Positions 32,484 through 43,288 of a stretch of 64,000 nt of DNA are shown piece by piece. Each line of letters begins with the position of its first letter. Position 1 is the first letter of the stretch. Below the pieces are notes generated by a model that made no database searches, was not told where the DNA came from, and worked only from the letters and a program-made list of their open reading frames with translations. A program made the position numbers and the translations under genes. Source of the stretch: Pollutimonas sp. M17 (lineage in GTDB: Bacteria > Pseudomonadota > Gammaproteobacteria > Burkholderiales > Burkholderiaceae_B); NCBI RefSeq assembly GCF_025836975.1, contig NZ_CP107548.1:2294001-2358000 (forward strand), given 5' to 3'.

Positions 32484-33802
32484 GCTCGCACCAGTTCGCG
32501 GAATACGGAAAAATAATCGGGAAAAGTCTTGCTGACGCAGTCCGGATCCAATATGGTCACCGGCACCGGGCCAAAGGCGGCCAGCGAGAAGCACATGGCC
32601 ATGCGGTGATCGTCGTAGGTTTTTATCGAGGCCGACTTCCATTCCGACGAGGCGATGGGGGTCACCCTCAGCCAATCGGGGCCGGACTCCACCTGTGCGC
32701 CCAGCTTCTGCAATTCGGTATGCATGGCATGGATGCGGTCGGTCTCCTTCACTCGCCAACTGCCGATATTGCGCAACATGCAGGGGCCGTCGGCATACAT
32801 CGCCAAGGCGGCGGCGGTCATGGCCGCATCGGGAATCAGGTTGAAGTCGCGGTCGAAGGCCTTGAGCTTTTCGCCTTCGGCCACCCGCGGGCCGCTGACC
32901 TCGATGGAATCGGGGCGGCGCACGACCGTCGCTCCCATTTCCTGCACGACGTCCGCAAACGCCATGTCGCCCTGGATGCTGTCCGATCCCGCCCCTTGTA
33001 TATGGACCGGGCCTCCGCCAATGGCCCCCAGGGCCATGAAGTAGGACGCCGTCGACGCATCGCCCTCGATGGCGATGCGACCCGGCGAGGTGTAGCGCGA
33101 TCCGGCGGGAATCACAAAACGCCGCCACCCGTCGCGCTGAACCTGCACGCCGAATCTGGCCATCAGATTCAGGGTGATCGATATATAGGGCTTGGAAATA
33201 AGCTCGCCGTCGACCTGGATCGCCACATCGGTCGATGCGCGCGAGGCATGGATGGGCGCGGCCATCAGCAAGGCGGTCAGGAACTGGCTGGATACCGACC
33301 CCTTGACCCGGACGGGTTTGTCCGCCCGGATGCCGCCCCGGCCTATCGCCAGCGGCGGGTAGCCCGGGTTCCCCAGGTAGCGGACGTCCGCGCCCAGGGC
33401 CGCCAGGGCATCCACCAGATCGCCTATGGGCCGCTCATGCATCCGGGGCACGCCGGACAGCCGGTAATCCCCGCCCATCACCGCCAGGGCGGCGGTCAGA
33501 GGGCGGAAGGCGGTCCCGGCATTGCCCAGGAACAGTTCCGCGCTTTGCGTCGTGAATGGACAGTGGCCTCCGATGCGCGCCCTGTCCGTTCCGTCCAGCT
33601 CGACCTGCACGCCCAGCTGGCTCAAGGCCGCCAGCATCACCCGCGTATCGTCGGAATCGAGCAGTCCGTCCAGCTGCGTCACGCCGTCGGCCAGCGCCGC
33701 CAGCAACAGCACCCGATTGGAAATGCTTTTGGATCCCGGCAACTTCACCTGGCCCGATGCGGCGCGCACCGGCTGCAAACATAAACTGGGACTCATCGTC
33801 AT
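32480..33802 (-). CDS. aroA: 3-phosphoshikimate 1-carboxyvinyltransferase (EPSP synthase)
   Basis: Sixth step of the shikimate pathway. 440 aa. [19 protein letters not shown] (about 22-40), [18 protein letters not shown] (about 90-107), [14 protein letters not shown], and [14 protein letters not shown] (about 395-408) are conserved. The GNAGTAxRPL motif is the class I form. Overlaps tyrA by 4 bp. Confidence 0.97.
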   Translation of the reverse strand: MTMSPSLCLQPVRAASGQVKLPGSKSISNRVLLLAALADGVTQLDGLLDSDDTRVMLAALSQLGVQVELDGTDRARIGGHCPFTTQSAELFLGNAGTAFRPLTAALAVMGGDYRLSGVPRMHERPIGDLVDALAALGADVRYLGNPGYPPLAIGRGGIRADKPVRVKGSVSSQFLTALLMAAPIHASRASTDVAIQVDGELISKPYISITLNLMARFGVQVQRDGWRRFVIPAGSRYTSPGRIAIEGDASTASYFMALGAIGGGPVHIQGAGSDSIQGDMAFADVVQEMGATVVRRPDSIEVSGPRVAEGEKLKAFDRDFNLIPDAAMTAAALAMYADGPCMLRNIGSWRVKETDRIHAMHTELQKLGAQVESGPDWLRVTPIASSEWKSASIKTYDDHRMAMCFSLAAFGPVPVTILDPDCVSKTFPDYFSVFRELVRA

Positions 33803-34707
33803 GACAAACCGCTCCTGCTACCCCAAAAACGGCGCGCCAGCGCCGCACGTTCCAGAAAATCCTGCAGCTTGTCGCCGTCGGCGTCTTCCAGCGCCTGTTC
33901 GGCTTGCTCCAGGGCGTCCTTCACTTCGCGCAGCTCGGCCAGCACGGCGGGCCGGTTGCTCAGGAAGATATCCCGCCACACTTCGGCCGAACCGGCCGCA
34001 ATGCGCGTAAAGTCTCGAAAGCCGGTGCCGGCCAACGCCATGCGCAGGTCCGAGTCCTGCGCCGTCGCCACCTGCCACATGAAGACCGACGACAGGAAAT
34101 GCGGGACATGGCTGACCGACGCCAGCACCGTGTCGTGGATATCGGGCTCCATGCTCAGCACCCGGGCGCCGCAGCTCTCCCACGCTCGCGTCACATAGGC
34201 CTTTGCCGCGGCGGTATTTTCGGCCAGGGGCGTGAGGACCGTGGTGCGTCCCCTGTACAGCGATGCATCGGCCGCTTCGGGGCCGGTTTTTTCGGCGCCG
34301 GCTATCGGATGGCCCGGCACGAATTGTCCGATCCGGTCGCCCAGCGCCGAACGCGCCGCGGCAACCACGTCGGCCTTGGTGCTGCCTGCGTCGGTGACCA
34401 GGGTTTCAGGGCGCAGCAAAGGCCGCAGTTCGGCCATCACTGCGGCGGTGGCGCCTACCGGCATCGCCAGAAAGATCAGGTCGGCCCGCGCCGCGGCCTG
34501 CTCCAGGGTGGCGATCTCGTCGATCAGGCCCAGCCTGCGCGCCTGGGCCAGCGAGGCGGCCTGGCGTCCCACGCCCAATACCCGGCCGACGGCGCCGGCC
34601 TGGCGCAGGGCGCTGGCGAATGAACCGCCTATCAGTCCGACGCCTACGACGGCCAGCACCGGCATCCACGGCTGAGCCTGCACCGAAGAGGCGGTGGGGC
34701 CGCTCAT
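33799..34707 (-). CDS. tyrA: prephenate dehydrogenase
   Basis: Makes 4-hydroxyphenylpyruvate for tyrosine. 302 aa from the ATG at 34707, which overlaps the hisC stop as ATGA. NAD-binding [10 protein letters not shown] (about 22-31), [12 protein letters not shown] (about 107-118) and [18 protein letters not shown] (about 129-146). No chorismate mutase domain; that activity is in PheA next door. Confidence 0.94.
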   Translation of the reverse strand: MSGPTASSVQAQPWMPVLAVVGVGLIGGSFASALRQAGAVGRVLGVGRQAASLAQARRLGLIDEIATLEQAAARADLIFLAMPVGATAAVMAELRPLLRPETLVTDAGSTKADVVAAARSALGDRIGQFVPGHPIAGAEKTGPEAADASLYRGRTTVLTPLAENTAAAKAYVTRAWESCGARVLSMEPDIHDTVLASVSHVPHFLSSVFMWQVATAQDSDLRMALAGTGFRDFTRIAAGSAEVWRDIFLSNRPAVLAELREVKDALEQAEQALEDADGDKLQDFLERAALARRFWGSRSGLS

Positions 34708-35840
34708 GGCGCCCTGAGGGTGGCCGTCAACGCATCCAGAAAACGGGCGTTCTCGTCGGGCAGGCCTATGGAAACGCGCAGCCATTCCGGCAATCCGTCG
34801 CCCGCCACCGGGCGAACGATCACGCCCTGCTTGAGCAACTCCAGATTGATGCGTGCGGCATCGCCCACGCGCACCAGCACGAAATTGCCATAGCTGGGCA
34901 CGAATTCCAGGCCCAGGCGCGTGAACCCCTCGACCAGGACCTGCTTGCCCGTCTTGTTCAATTCATAGGACTGCTGCAGGAAGGCCGCATCGCCCAGGGC
35001 CGCGATGGCGGCCACTTGCGCCAGGCTGTTGACGTTGAACGGCTGCCGCACGCGATTGAGCACGTCGGTCAATCCGGGCTGGGCGATGGCGTAGCCCACC
35101 CGCAAGCCGGCCAGCCCATAGGCCTTGGAGAAGGTGCGCGAGACGATCAGGTTGCCATACTGCTCGATCCAGCGAGCGCTGTCGAAACGGAATTCGGGGT
35201 CCAGGTATTCGTTGTAGGCCTCGTCCAGCAGAACCGTGACCCGGTCGCCCCAGCGATCGTGCACCCGGGCCAGAAACGCCGCGATCCGGTCGGCCGGCAG
35301 AAAGGTTCCCGTGGGGTTGTTGGGATTGGCAATGAAGACCAGCCGGGTGTCCTCGTCGATGGCGTCGTACATGGCATCCAGGTCATGGCCATAATCGCGC
35401 GCCGGCACCATGATGTGGCGCGCGCCCCGCGCCTGCGTGGCCAGCCGGTACACGGTGAACGCATGCTGCGCATAAACGGCCGATGCGCCCGGCGCCAGCA
35501 GGGCCAGCGAGGCCAGTTCCAGCAAATCGTTCGAGCCATTGCCCAGGGTGATCCAGTCGGCCGGCACGCCGTAGCGCGCCGACAGGGCCGCCTTCAGCTC
35601 GAAACCGTTGGGATCGGGATAGCGGCCCAGGCCGCTTATGGCGTCCGCCATGGCGCGCCGCGCCGACTCGGGCAGTCCCAGGGGGTTTTCATTCGAGGCC
35701 AGCTTGACGATGCCGGCGGGGTCCAGCTTGAACTCGCGCGCCAGTTCGCCTATGGGCTTGCCTGCCTGGTAAGGGGCGATGGCCAGCACATAATCGGGGA
35801 CGGCCGCTGCGGCGGCCTTTTTAGTGTCTTCTAGGTTCAT
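34704..35840 (-). CDS. hisC: histidinol-phosphate/aromatic aminotransferase
   Basis: Class II PLP aminotransferase, 378 aa. KLASNENPLGLP (about 46-57), NPNNPTGTFLP (about 172-182), PLP lysine in SRTFSKAYGLAGLRVG (about 233-248). The position between pheA and tyrA suggests that it works in tyrosine/phenylalanine formation as well as, or instead of, histidine synthesis. Confidence 0.93.
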   Translation of the reverse strand: MNLEDTKKAAAAAVPDYVLAIAPYQAGKPIGELAREFKLDPAGIVKLASNENPLGLPESARRAMADAISGLGRYPDPNGFELKAALSARYGVPADWITLGNGSNDLLELASLALLAPGASAVYAQHAFTVYRLATQARGARHIMVPARDYGHDLDAMYDAIDEDTRLVFIANPNNPTGTFLPADRIAAFLARVHDRWGDRVTVLLDEAYNEYLDPEFRFDSARWIEQYGNLIVSRTFSKAYGLAGLRVGYAIAQPGLTDVLNRVRQPFNVNSLAQVAAIAALGDAAFLQQSYELNKTGKQVLVEGFTRLGLEFVPSYGNFVLVRVGDAARINLELLKQGVIVRPVAGDGLPEWLRVSIGLPDENARFLDALTATLRAP

Positions 35841-35852
35841 GCCAGCCTGTTC

Positions 35853-36938
35853 CTACTGCCTGGGATAGGATCCCAATACCTTGAAAAAAGCGACCTGTTT
35901 CTTCAGGTCGGCCAGTGCCTGCGCGACCGCCGGCTCATTGCGATGGCCCAGCAGGTCGACGTAGAAATAATATTCCCACTGGCCGGTGCGCGCCGGGCGC
36001 GACTCCAGGCGCGTCATGGACACCCCGTTGGCCGCCAGCGGGGCCAGCATGTCGTAGACGGCACCGGCGCGATTGGGCACGGCCAGGATGATGCTGGTCT
36101 TGTCGCTGTCGGTCGGCAGTGTCTCTATGGCCCCGACCGCGAGGAATCGCGTCCGGTTCTGCGGATCGTCCTGGATGCCCGAGGCCACGATTTGCAGATC
36201 CCAGGCTTGCGCCGCGGTTGCCCCCGCGATGGCGGCCACCGTGGGATCCTGGGAAGCCATGCGCGCCGCTTCGCCGTTGCTGGACGCCGCATCGCGCGCA
36301 AGCCGCGGATAATGCTGGGTCAGCCACGCCTGGCATTGCGCCAGCGCCTGCGGGTGCGCCATCACGCGCGTGACGCCGTCCAGCGTACCGGACTGCGTCA
36401 TCAGGTTGTGATGGATTTTTATCGAACGCTCGCCCAGCACCTTCAGGGGCGAATTCAGCAAGAGATCGAGGGTGCGATTGACCGCGCCCTCCGTGGAATT
36501 CTCGACGGGAACCATGCCGACGTTGGCCTGCCCGGCCTCGACCGCGCGAAACACTTCGTCGAAGGAATCGCAGCGCAGGCGGGTGACCGAATGGCCGAAA
36601 TGCTCCAGCGCGGCCTGTTCCGAAAACGAGCCCTGCGGCCCGAGGAAAGCCACCGTCAGCACGCTTTCAAGCCCGCGGCAGGTGGAGATGATCTGTGTCC
36701 AGACGGCATCGATGGCCTGCTCGGTAAACGGTCCCTTGTTCAGTTCCTGCAGGCGCCGGATGACCATGGCTTCGCGTTCGGGCTTGAGCACCGGGCCGTC
36801 CAGGTCGAACTCCTGTTTGACCTTGCCGACTTCCTGGGCGGTGGCGGCGCGCTGGTTGAGCAGATCCAGGATCTGCTCGTCCAGCGCATCGATGCGTTCT
36901 CGCAAAGGCAGCAGGCGGGCCTGCAATGAATTATCCAT
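35853..36938 (-). CDS. pheA: bifunctional chorismate mutase/prephenate dehydratase
   Basis: Makes phenylpyruvate from chorismate. 361 aa: AroQ chorismate mutase domain (about 1-92, [20 protein letters not shown]), prephenate dehydratase (about 94-270, [16 protein letters not shown], then [16 protein letters not shown]) and a C-terminal ACT domain (about 283-360, with [17 protein letters not shown]) for phenylalanine feedback. Overlaps serC by 8 bp. Confidence 0.96.
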   Translation of the reverse strand: MDNSLQARLLPLRERIDALDEQILDLLNQRAATAQEVGKVKQEFDLDGPVLKPEREAMVIRRLQELNKGPFTEQAIDAVWTQIISTCRGLESVLTVAFLGPQGSFSEQAALEHFGHSVTRLRCDSFDEVFRAVEAGQANVGMVPVENSTEGAVNRTLDLLLNSPLKVLGERSIKIHHNLMTQSGTLDGVTRVMAHPQALAQCQAWLTQHYPRLARDAASSNGEAARMASQDPTVAAIAGATAAQAWDLQIVASGIQDDPQNRTRFLAVGAIETLPTDSDKTSIILAVPNRAGAVYDMLAPLAANGVSMTRLESRPARTGQWEYYFYVDLLGHRNEPAVAQALADLKKQVAFFKVLGSYPRQ

Positions 36939-38058
36939 GTCGGCGCTCGAAGTCCTGCAAGTAAGAAATCAGTGCCTGCACCGCCTCCAGCGGTACGGCG
37001 TTATAAATGGAGGCGCGCATGCCGCCCACGCTCTTGTGCCCTTTCAGCTGCATGAGCCCGGCGGCCTCGGCCTCGGACAGGAAGGCCGCGTTCAGCGACT
37101 CGTCGCGCAGGAAAAACGGCACGTTCATGCGCGACCGCGACGCCGCATGCACCCGGCTCACATAGAACCGGGAATCGTCCAGATAGGAATACAGGGCCTG
37201 CGCCTTGGCGATGTTGGCGGCCTGGATGGCGGCCACACCGCCCTGGCGCTTGAGCCACTTGAACACCAGGCCGGCGATATAAATGGCGTAGGTGGGCGGT
37301 GTGTTGAACATGGAGCCCGCAGCCGCCACGTTCGCGTAATCGAAGGCCGATGGGCACACCGGCAGCGCATGGCCCACCAGCTCCTTGCGGATGATGACGA
37401 CGGTCACGCCGGCCGGCCCGGCATTTTTCTGGGCGCCCGCGTACACCATGGACGCCTTGGAAAAGTCGATGGGGCGCGACAGGAAATGCGACGATGCATC
37501 CACCACCAGCGGCACCTGGGCGGCGCCCAGCGACGCCATGTCGGGCCAGTCGGCGAACTCGACGCCGCCTATGGTCTCGTTGCTGCACAAGTGCAGGTAC
37601 GCCGCATCGGGCCTGACCTTCCAGTCCTGCACCTTGGGGAACCAGGTCCAGGGGTCCTGCTTCACACCGTCCAGCGTGGCCTCGGCGCCGCTGCTTGCCG
37701 CGATGGCGATATCGCCGTAGCGCTGGGCCTCTTTGTGCGACTTGTTCGACCAGATCCCGGTAAGAATGTAGTCGGCCTTGCCCGATCCATTACGGCCGAT
37801 CAGGTTCAGGGGCACGATGGCATTCTCGGCCGTCGCGCCGCCCTGCATGAACAGGACTTCGAAATCGTCGGGCACGCCCAGCAATTCGCGCAGATCGGCT
37901 TCGGCTTCGTCGCGTATCTGCGTGAACTGCTTGCCGCGGTGGCTCATTTCCATGACCGACATGCCGCAGCCGTGCCAGTCCGTCATCTCAGAGGCCGCCT
38001 GCTGCAGCACTTCCAGCGGCAGGGCCGAAGGGCCCGCCGAAAAATTCCATGGACGCAT
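36931..38058 (-). CDS. serC: phosphoserine aminotransferase
   Basis: Converts 3-phosphohydroxypyruvate to phosphoserine, and acts in pyridoxal phosphate synthesis. 375 aa. [21 protein letters not shown] at the start (first 20 residues are diagnostic), PLP lysine in [12 protein letters not shown] (about 206-217), [14 protein letters not shown] near the end. Its ATG overlaps the gyrA stop (TAATG). Confidence 0.97.
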   Translation of the reverse strand: MRPWNFSAGPSALPLEVLQQAASEMTDWHGCGMSVMEMSHRGKQFTQIRDEAEADLRELLGVPDDFEVLFMQGGATAENAIVPLNLIGRNGSGKADYILTGIWSNKSHKEAQRYGDIAIAASSGAEATLDGVKQDPWTWFPKVQDWKVRPDAAYLHLCSNETIGGVEFADWPDMASLGAAQVPLVVDASSHFLSRPIDFSKASMVYAGAQKNAGPAGVTVVIIRKELVGHALPVCPSAFDYANVAAAGSMFNTPPTYAIYIAGLVFKWLKRQGGVAAIQAANIAKAQALYSYLDDSRFYVSRVHAASRSRMNVPFFLRDESLNAAFLSEAEAAGLMQLKGHKSVGGMRASIYNAVPLEAVQALISYLQDFERRHG

Positions 38059-40772
38059 TACGATGGTTCCCCGCTGCCTTCGGAATCGGAATCGGAGCCG
38101 GCGGAATCGCCTTCAGCGGCCTGGTCCGGTGAAACGCCGGCATCGTCGCCCGCCGCCTCGGCCGTTGATCCGCCATCGATTTCGACGATGACGTCGTCAT
38201 CGGCATCGCTTTCGACCACGCGGCGCACGCCCGACAACATGCTGTCGTCATCCACGCTGATCAGGGTCACGCCCTGCGTCGCGCGGCCCATTTCACGGAT
38301 TTCCGACACCCGCGTGCGGACCAGCACGCCGCCGGTGGTGATCAGCATGATCTCGTCCGACGGCATGACCAGCACCGCGCCGACCACCTTGCCGTTGCGC
38401 GCCGTGGTCTGGATGGCGATCATGCCCTTGGTGCCGCGCCCATGGCGGGTGTATTCGCTTATCGAGGTGCGCTTGCCGAAGCCGTTTTCGGTGGCCGTCA
38501 GCACGCTTTGCGACTCGTCGCCCGCCACCAGCATGGCGATCACGGCCTGGCCGTCTTCCAGCATCATGCCGCGCACGCCCCGCGCCGTGCGGCCCATGGG
38601 GCGCACGTCGTTCTCGTCGAAGCGCACCGCCTTGCCCGCGTCCGAAAACAGCATGACGTCATGCTTGCCGTCGGTCAGGTCGGCGCCGATCAGGTAGTCG
38701 CCCTCGTCCAGCGCCACGGCGATGATGCCGGCCTTGCGCGGATTCGAGAAATCGGACAAGGGCGTTTTCTTGACCGTGCCGCGCGAGGTGGACATGAACA
38801 CATAGTGGTCTTCGCTGAATTCCTTGACCGCCAGCACCACGGTGATCTTCTCGCCGTCGAGCAGCGGGAACATATTGACGATGGGGCGTCCGCGCGAGTT
38901 GCGCGAACCTTGAGGCACTTCCCAGACCTTCAGCCAGTACACGCGGCCCCGGTCGGAGAAGCACAGCAGGTAATCGTGCGTATTGGCAATGAACAGCTGG
39001 TCTATCCAGTCGTTTTCCTTCATGGCCGTGGCCTGCTTGCCCCGCCCGCCGCGCTTCTGGGAACGGTACTCGGACAGCGGCTGGCTCTTGATATAGCCCG
39101 TCTGCGACAGGGTCACCACCATGTCCATGGGAGTGATCAGGTCTTCGGTATCGAGCTCGGTGGCATTGCGCTCGATATCCGAGCGGCGCACATCCTTGGT
39201 GGACGTGGAGAATTCCGCCTTGATGGCCAGAAGCTCGTCGCCGATGATGGTCGTTACGCGTGCGGGCCGCGCCAGGATGTCCAGCAGGTCGGCGATGGTC
39301 GCCATGATGTCTTTGTATTCGCCGACGATCTTGTCCTGCTCCAGGCCCGTCAGGCGTTGCAGACGCATGTTCAGGATTTCCTGGGCCTGGGTGTCGCTCA
39401 GGCGATACAGCCCGTCGCCCTGCAGGCCGAAGCCCTCGGGCAGCGATTCGGGCCGGTAGGCCGCGCGGCCCCCCGGCGTGTCGCCCTGGTCGGCCCGCTG
39501 CAGCATCTCGCGCACCAGCGACGAATCCCAGGATCGCGCCATCAGTTCCTGGCGCGCCACGGGCGGCGTCGGCGCCGCCTTGATGATGGCGATGAAGTCA
39601 TCGATATTGGCCAGGGCCACGGCCAGGCCCTCCAGCACATGGCCGCGCTCGCGCGCCTTGCGCAGCTGGAATACCGTACGGCGCGTCACGACCTCGCGGC
39701 GATGCAGCAGGAAGTACTCGACCATCTGCTTCAGGTTCAGCAGGCGGGGCTGGCCGTCGACCAGGGCCACCATATTCATGCCGAAGGTATCCTGCAGCTG
39801 CGTATTCTTGTACAGGTTGTTCAGGACCACTTCCGGAACTTCGCCGCGCTTGAGCTCGATGACCAGACGCATGCCGTCTTTGTCGGATTCGTCGCGGATA
39901 TCGGAAATACCCTCTATCTTCTTCTCGTTGACCAGTTCGGCAATCTTTTCCTGCAGGGTCTTCTTGTTGACCTGGTAGGGTATGGCATCGATGATGATGG
40001 CCTGCCGATTGCCCTTTTCCATGTCCTCGAAGTGGGTTTTCGCGCGCATGATGACGCGTCCCCTTCCGCTGCGGTAGCCCTCGCGCACGCCGGACAGGCC
40101 ATAGATGATGCCCCCCGTGGGGAAATCCGGCGCGGGGATCAGTTCGATCAGTTCGTCGATGGTGCAATCCGGGTTGCGCAGGCAATACAGGCAGCCTTCG
40201 ATGACCTCGGACAGATTGTGGGGCGGAATATTGGTCGCCATGCCCACCGCGATCCCCGAACTGCCGTTGACCAGCAGATTGGGCAGGCGCGAAGGCAGCA
40301 GCAGGGGCTCGCTTTCGCTGCCGTCGTAGTTGGGCCCGAAGTCGACGGTTTCCTGGTCGATGTCGGCCAGCATCTCGTGCGCGATCTTGGCCAGGCGGAT
40401 TTCGGTGTAACGCATGGCCGCCGCGCTGTCGCCGTCGACCGAACCGAAGTTGCCCTGCCCGTCGACCAGCATATAGCGCAGGGAGAAGTCCTGGGCCATG
40501 CGCACGATGGTGTCATACACGGCCGAGTCGCCATGCGGGTGATACTTACCGATGACGTCGCCAACGATACGCGCCGACTTCTTGTAAGCGCGGTTCCAGT
40601 CGTTATTGAGCTCATGCATGGCAAAGAGCACGCGCCGATGCACCGGTTTCAGGCCGTCCCGAACGTCCGGTAAGGCGCGCCCCACGATCACGCTCATGGC
40701 GTAATCGAGATAACTGCGGCGCATTTCCTCTTCCAGCGAAATTGGAAGGGTCTCCTTGGCGAAGGAATCCAT
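38058..40772 (-). CDS. gyrA: DNA gyrase subunit A
   Basis: Type II topoisomerase subunit. 904 aa. Catalytic tyrosine Y122 in [10 protein letters not shown]; the quinolone-resistance region reads [10 protein letters not shown] with S83 and D87, the susceptible residues in E. coli numbering. The C-terminal beta-pinwheel holds the GyrA box QKRGGRGKQ. The last about 40 residues are very acidic/Ser-rich. First gene of the leftward supra-operon. Confidence 0.98.
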   Translation of the reverse strand: MDSFAKETLPISLEEEMRRSYLDYAMSVIVGRALPDVRDGLKPVHRRVLFAMHELNNDWNRAYKKSARIVGDVIGKYHPHGDSAVYDTIVRMAQDFSLRYMLVDGQGNFGSVDGDSAAAMRYTEIRLAKIAHEMLADIDQETVDFGPNYDGSESEPLLLPSRLPNLLVNGSSGIAVGMATNIPPHNLSEVIEGCLYCLRNPDCTIDELIELIPAPDFPTGGIIYGLSGVREGYRSGRGRVIMRAKTHFEDMEKGNRQAIIIDAIPYQVNKKTLQEKIAELVNEKKIEGISDIRDESDKDGMRLVIELKRGEVPEVVLNNLYKNTQLQDTFGMNMVALVDGQPRLLNLKQMVEYFLLHRREVVTRRTVFQLRKARERGHVLEGLAVALANIDDFIAIIKAAPTPPVARQELMARSWDSSLVREMLQRADQGDTPGGRAAYRPESLPEGFGLQGDGLYRLSDTQAQEILNMRLQRLTGLEQDKIVGEYKDIMATIADLLDILARPARVTTIIGDELLAIKAEFSTSTKDVRRSDIERNATELDTEDLITPMDMVVTLSQTGYIKSQPLSEYRSQKRGGRGKQATAMKENDWIDQLFIANTHDYLLCFSDRGRVYWLKVWEVPQGSRNSRGRPIVNMFPLLDGEKITVVLAVKEFSEDHYVFMSTSRGTVKKTPLSDFSNPRKAGIIAVALDEGDYLIGADLTDGKHDVMLFSDAGKAVRFDENDVRPMGRTARGVRGMMLEDGQAVIAMLVAGDESQSVLTATENGFGKRTSISEYTRHGRGTKGMIAIQTTARNGKVVGAVLVMPSDEIMLITTGGVLVRTRVSEIREMGRATQGVTLISVDDDSMLSGVRRVVESDADDDVIVEIDGGSTAEAAGDDAGVSPDQAAEGDSAGSDSDSEGSGEPS

Positions 40773-41187
40773 AGCGTGTCTTAAGCGTAAAAGTCGTGAA
40801 GTCTGGCCGATGTCGGGCGAATGGGAAATTCTAGCACTTCCCTACATAAGCTCTCCCGGGCATGCGCGGGGGCATGCAGACATGTGGCAAGCCGGCTTAA
40901 ACAAGACCTTTCGCCCGATCACTTGATAAACCACTTTAAGCGCATGAGGGCGTTGTCAAAAACCAACATTTATCGGAGAGATAAGGTAGAAAACCGGATA
41001 TCTGGCGGATATGTATCATTCGTGCTTAACGAACCACCCAGAAATGCCGTAAGATTCGCCCTAACACGCATGAATCCAGCGCAACTCTTTGATCATCAAT
41101 GGTGTTGCTATACTGGCTCCGTTTTCTTGATATGCGGCGGGGATTCGCTGCGGTCACTTACCAGCATTAAGCTCAACGAGGAGAAAC
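40773..41187. promoter_or_regulatory. divergent gyrA / ompA intergenic region
   Basis: 415 bp without a gene. On the minus strand a TAGAAT -10-like box lies at 40828-40833, possibly for gyrA, but without a good -35. On the plus strand an ompA promoter and leader are visible at the right end. Nothing else recognised. Confidence 0.5.
41089..41114 (+). promoter_or_regulatory. ompA promoter, extended -10
   Basis: TGC-TATACT (extended -10 at 41106-41114) with a poorly spaced TTGATC at 41089-41094. It lies about 70 nt upstream of ompA and is followed by a leader ending in the strong site GAGGAG. Confidence 0.5.
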
Positions 41188-41772
41188 ATGAATAAACCCT
41201 CCAAAATCGCACTAGCACTCGCCATTGCCGCCGCAACGGCGTCTGGCGCTGTATCTGCACAAACCGTCGATAACTGGCGCAACCCGTTTGGCGACGTTTG
41301 GAAAAACGGCACCAACGAACTGTGCTGGCGTGACAACTTCTGGACCCCCGCCACCGGCATCCCCGGCTGCGACGGCGTACCAGTTGCTCAGGCTCAAGCT
41401 CCCGTGGTCGCTCCTACCGCTACCAAAGTTGTCCTGAATGCTGACACCTTCTTCGACTTCGACAAAGCCACCATCAAGCCTGAAGGCCGTCAAGTCCTGG
41501 ATCAAGTTGCCGCGCAAGCCAACACCATCAATCTGGAAACCCTGATTGCAACGGGCCACACCGATTCCATCGGTACCGAACAGTACAACCTGGGCCTGTC
41601 GCAGCGTCGTGCCAACTCGGTCAAGGCCTACCTGGTCAGCAAGGGCATTTCCGCCGATCGCATCTACGTCGAAGGCAAGGGCGAATCCAGCCCCGTCGCT
41701 TCGAACAAGACTCGCGAAGGCCGTGCCCAGAACCGCCGCGTAGAGATCGAAATCGTTGGTACCCGCAAGTAA
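41188..41772 (+). CDS. ompA: OmpA-family outer-membrane/peptidoglycan-binding protein
   Basis: 194 aa. Signal peptide about 1-24 ending ASGAVSA-QT, a short W/N-rich segment (VDNWRNPFGDVWKNGTNELCWRDNFW, in parts) with two cysteines, a Pro/Ala linker, and a C-terminal OmpA domain (about 82-190) with FFDFDKATIKPEG, TGHTDSIGTEQYN, LSQRRANSVK and NRRVEIEI. No eight-strand barrel is present. This short form is typical of Bordetella-like bacteria and anchors the envelope to peptidoglycan. Its codons are strongly biased (for example GCT, GTT, CTG), as expected of an abundant protein. Confidence 0.94.
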   Translation: MNKPSKIALALAIAAATASGAVSAQTVDNWRNPFGDVWKNGTNELCWRDNFWTPATGIPGCDGVPVAQAQAPVVAPTATKVVLNADTFFDFDKATIKPEGRQVLDQVAAQANTINLETLIATGHTDSIGTEQYNLGLSQRRANSVKAYLVSKGISADRIYVEGKGESSPVASNKTREGRAQNRRVEIEIVGTRK

Positions 41773-41808
41773 TACATCACTGTAATACCTGCAGCGTTCA
41801 ACGCTACA

Positions 41809-41842
41809 ATAAGGGCTCCGCACTGCGGGGCCCTTATCATTT
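41809..41842 (+). terminator. terminator after ompA
   Basis: Stem ATAAGGGC / GCCCTTAT with inner CCGC/GCGG pairs, followed by CATTT. It ends about 12 nt before ubiG. Confidence 0.75.
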
Positions 41843-41853
41843 CCGGACAGCCC

Positions 41854-42588
41854 ATGAACACGACAGCCACTTCTTCATCCAGCAGCAAGCACAACGTCGA
41901 TCAGGCTGAACTGGATAAATTCAGCGCCCTGGCCTCACGCTGGTGGGATCCCGAAAGCGAATTCAAGCCTTTGCACGCCATCAATCCGCTGCGCCTGGGC
42001 TGGATACAGGATCAGGCGGGCCCGCTTTCGGGCAAGACAGTGCTGGATGTAGGCTGCGGCGGCGGCATCCTGGCCGAGAGCATGGCGCAAGCCGGCGCCC
42101 AGGTTACCGGGATAGACCTCGCAGAAAAATCCCTGAAGGTCGCCAAGCTGCACGGGCTGGAATCCGGCGTTCCGGTCGATTACCAGGCCATCAGCGCCGA
42201 AGACCTCGCCAGCCGGCAGCCCGCCCGCTACGACGTGGTCACCTGCATGGAAATGCTGGAGCACGTACCCGATCCCGCTTCCATCGTCAGGGCCTGCGCC
42301 ACGCTGGTCAAGCCGGGCGGCTGGGTGTTCTTCTCCACCCTGAACCGCAACCCCAAGTCATTTCTCTTTGCCATTGTGGGCGCCGAATACGTTTTGCGCA
42401 TGCTTCCGAAGGGTACGCACAGCTACGAAAACTTCATCAAGCCCAGCGAACTGGCGGCAGCCGCGCGCCAGGCGGGCCTGGCGCTTGTGCAAATGGCCGG
42501 CATGGAATACAACCCCATCATTGATCTGTATAAACTCAGCGGCGACACGTCGGTCAATTACCTGATGGCAAGCCGCCGCGAAAATTGA
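41854..42588 (+). CDS. ubiG: ubiquinone biosynthesis O-methyltransferase
   Basis: Performs both O-methylations of ubiquinone synthesis. 244 aa. The UbiG N-terminal signature [26 protein letters not shown] (in parts, about 23-48) precedes SAM motif [17 protein letters not shown] (about 64-79) and [10 protein letters not shown]. Followed directly by gph, a common pairing. Confidence 0.96.
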   Translation: MNTTATSSSSSKHNVDQAELDKFSALASRWWDPESEFKPLHAINPLRLGWIQDQAGPLSGKTVLDVGCGGGILAESMAQAGAQVTGIDLAEKSLKVAKLHGLESGVPVDYQAISAEDLASRQPARYDVVTCMEMLEHVPDPASIVRACATLVKPGGWVFFSTLNRNPKSFLFAIVGAEYVLRMLPKGTHSYENFIKPSELAAAARQAGLALVQMAGMEYNPIIDLYKLSGDTSVNYLMASRREN

Positions 42589-42593
42589 TCCTT

Positions 42594-43259
42594 ATGCGCA
42601 AACTGGTTTTATTCGACTTGGACGGCACGCTCGCCGACACCGCTCCCGATCTGGCCGCCGCAGCCAACAGACAAAGAAGCCGCAAAGGCCTGCCGCCCCT
42701 GCCCTATGAAGCCTTGCGGCCCTATGCGTCGCATGGGGCGCGCGGCCTGCTGAAAGCCGGCCTCGACATGGACCCCGACCACCCCGACTACGAGGCCTGT
42801 CGCCAGCAGTTCCTGGAAGACTACGAACAGGACATGACCACCCACACCACGCTCTTTCCGGGTATCAAGCAGCTGCTGTCCACGCTGAAGGACCATGACT
42901 ACGCCTGGGGCATCGTCACCAACAAGATGGAATACCTGGCCATGCCGTTGGTCGTGCATCTGGGCCTGTATACCGATTGCGCCGTCACGGTGGGCGGCGA
43001 TACCACCAGCCACGCCAAGCCGCATCCGGCGCCGCTGCTGCATGCGGCCAAACAGGCGGGCTTCGACCCCTCGCAATGCATATACGTGGGAGACGACCAG
43101 CGCGACATCATCGCCGGCAAGGCCGCCGGCATGGCCACGGTGGTGGCCGCCTATGGCTATTGCGGCCAGGAAACCGCGCTGCACGCATGGCAGGCTGACG
43201 CCATCGCCGAATCGCCCGAAGACATCTGGCCCGCCGTCCAGGCCTGGGCGGTCCGCTAA
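42594..43259 (+). CDS. gph: phosphoglycolate phosphatase (HAD family)
   Basis: 221 aa from the ATG at 42594. HAD motif I LFDLDGTLADT (about 6-16), motif II TNKM region, and motif IV VGDDQRDIIAGKAAGM (about 164-179). Removes phosphate from 2-phosphoglycolate. Related to the MupP branch of Gph proteins found beside ubiG, which act on MurNAc-6-phosphate, so that activity is a real alternative. Confidence 0.88.
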   Translation: MRKLVLFDLDGTLADTAPDLAAAANRQRSRKGLPPLPYEALRPYASHGARGLLKAGLDMDPDHPDYEACRQQFLEDYEQDMTTHTTLFPGIKQLLSTLKDHDYAWGIVTNKMEYLAMPLVVHLGLYTDCAVTVGGDTTSHAKPHPAPLLHAAKQAGFDPSQCIYVGDDQRDIIAGKAAGMATVVAAYGYCGQETALHAWQADAIAESPEDIWPAVQAWAVR

Positions 43260-43288
43260 GGGCGGCCCGCTCCCCGGCCGCCACCTTC

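Noticed and set aside
38442-40673. Plus-strand open frame of over 700 codons opposite gyrA
   Set aside because: Antisense shadow of gyrA, low-complexity composition, no domain.
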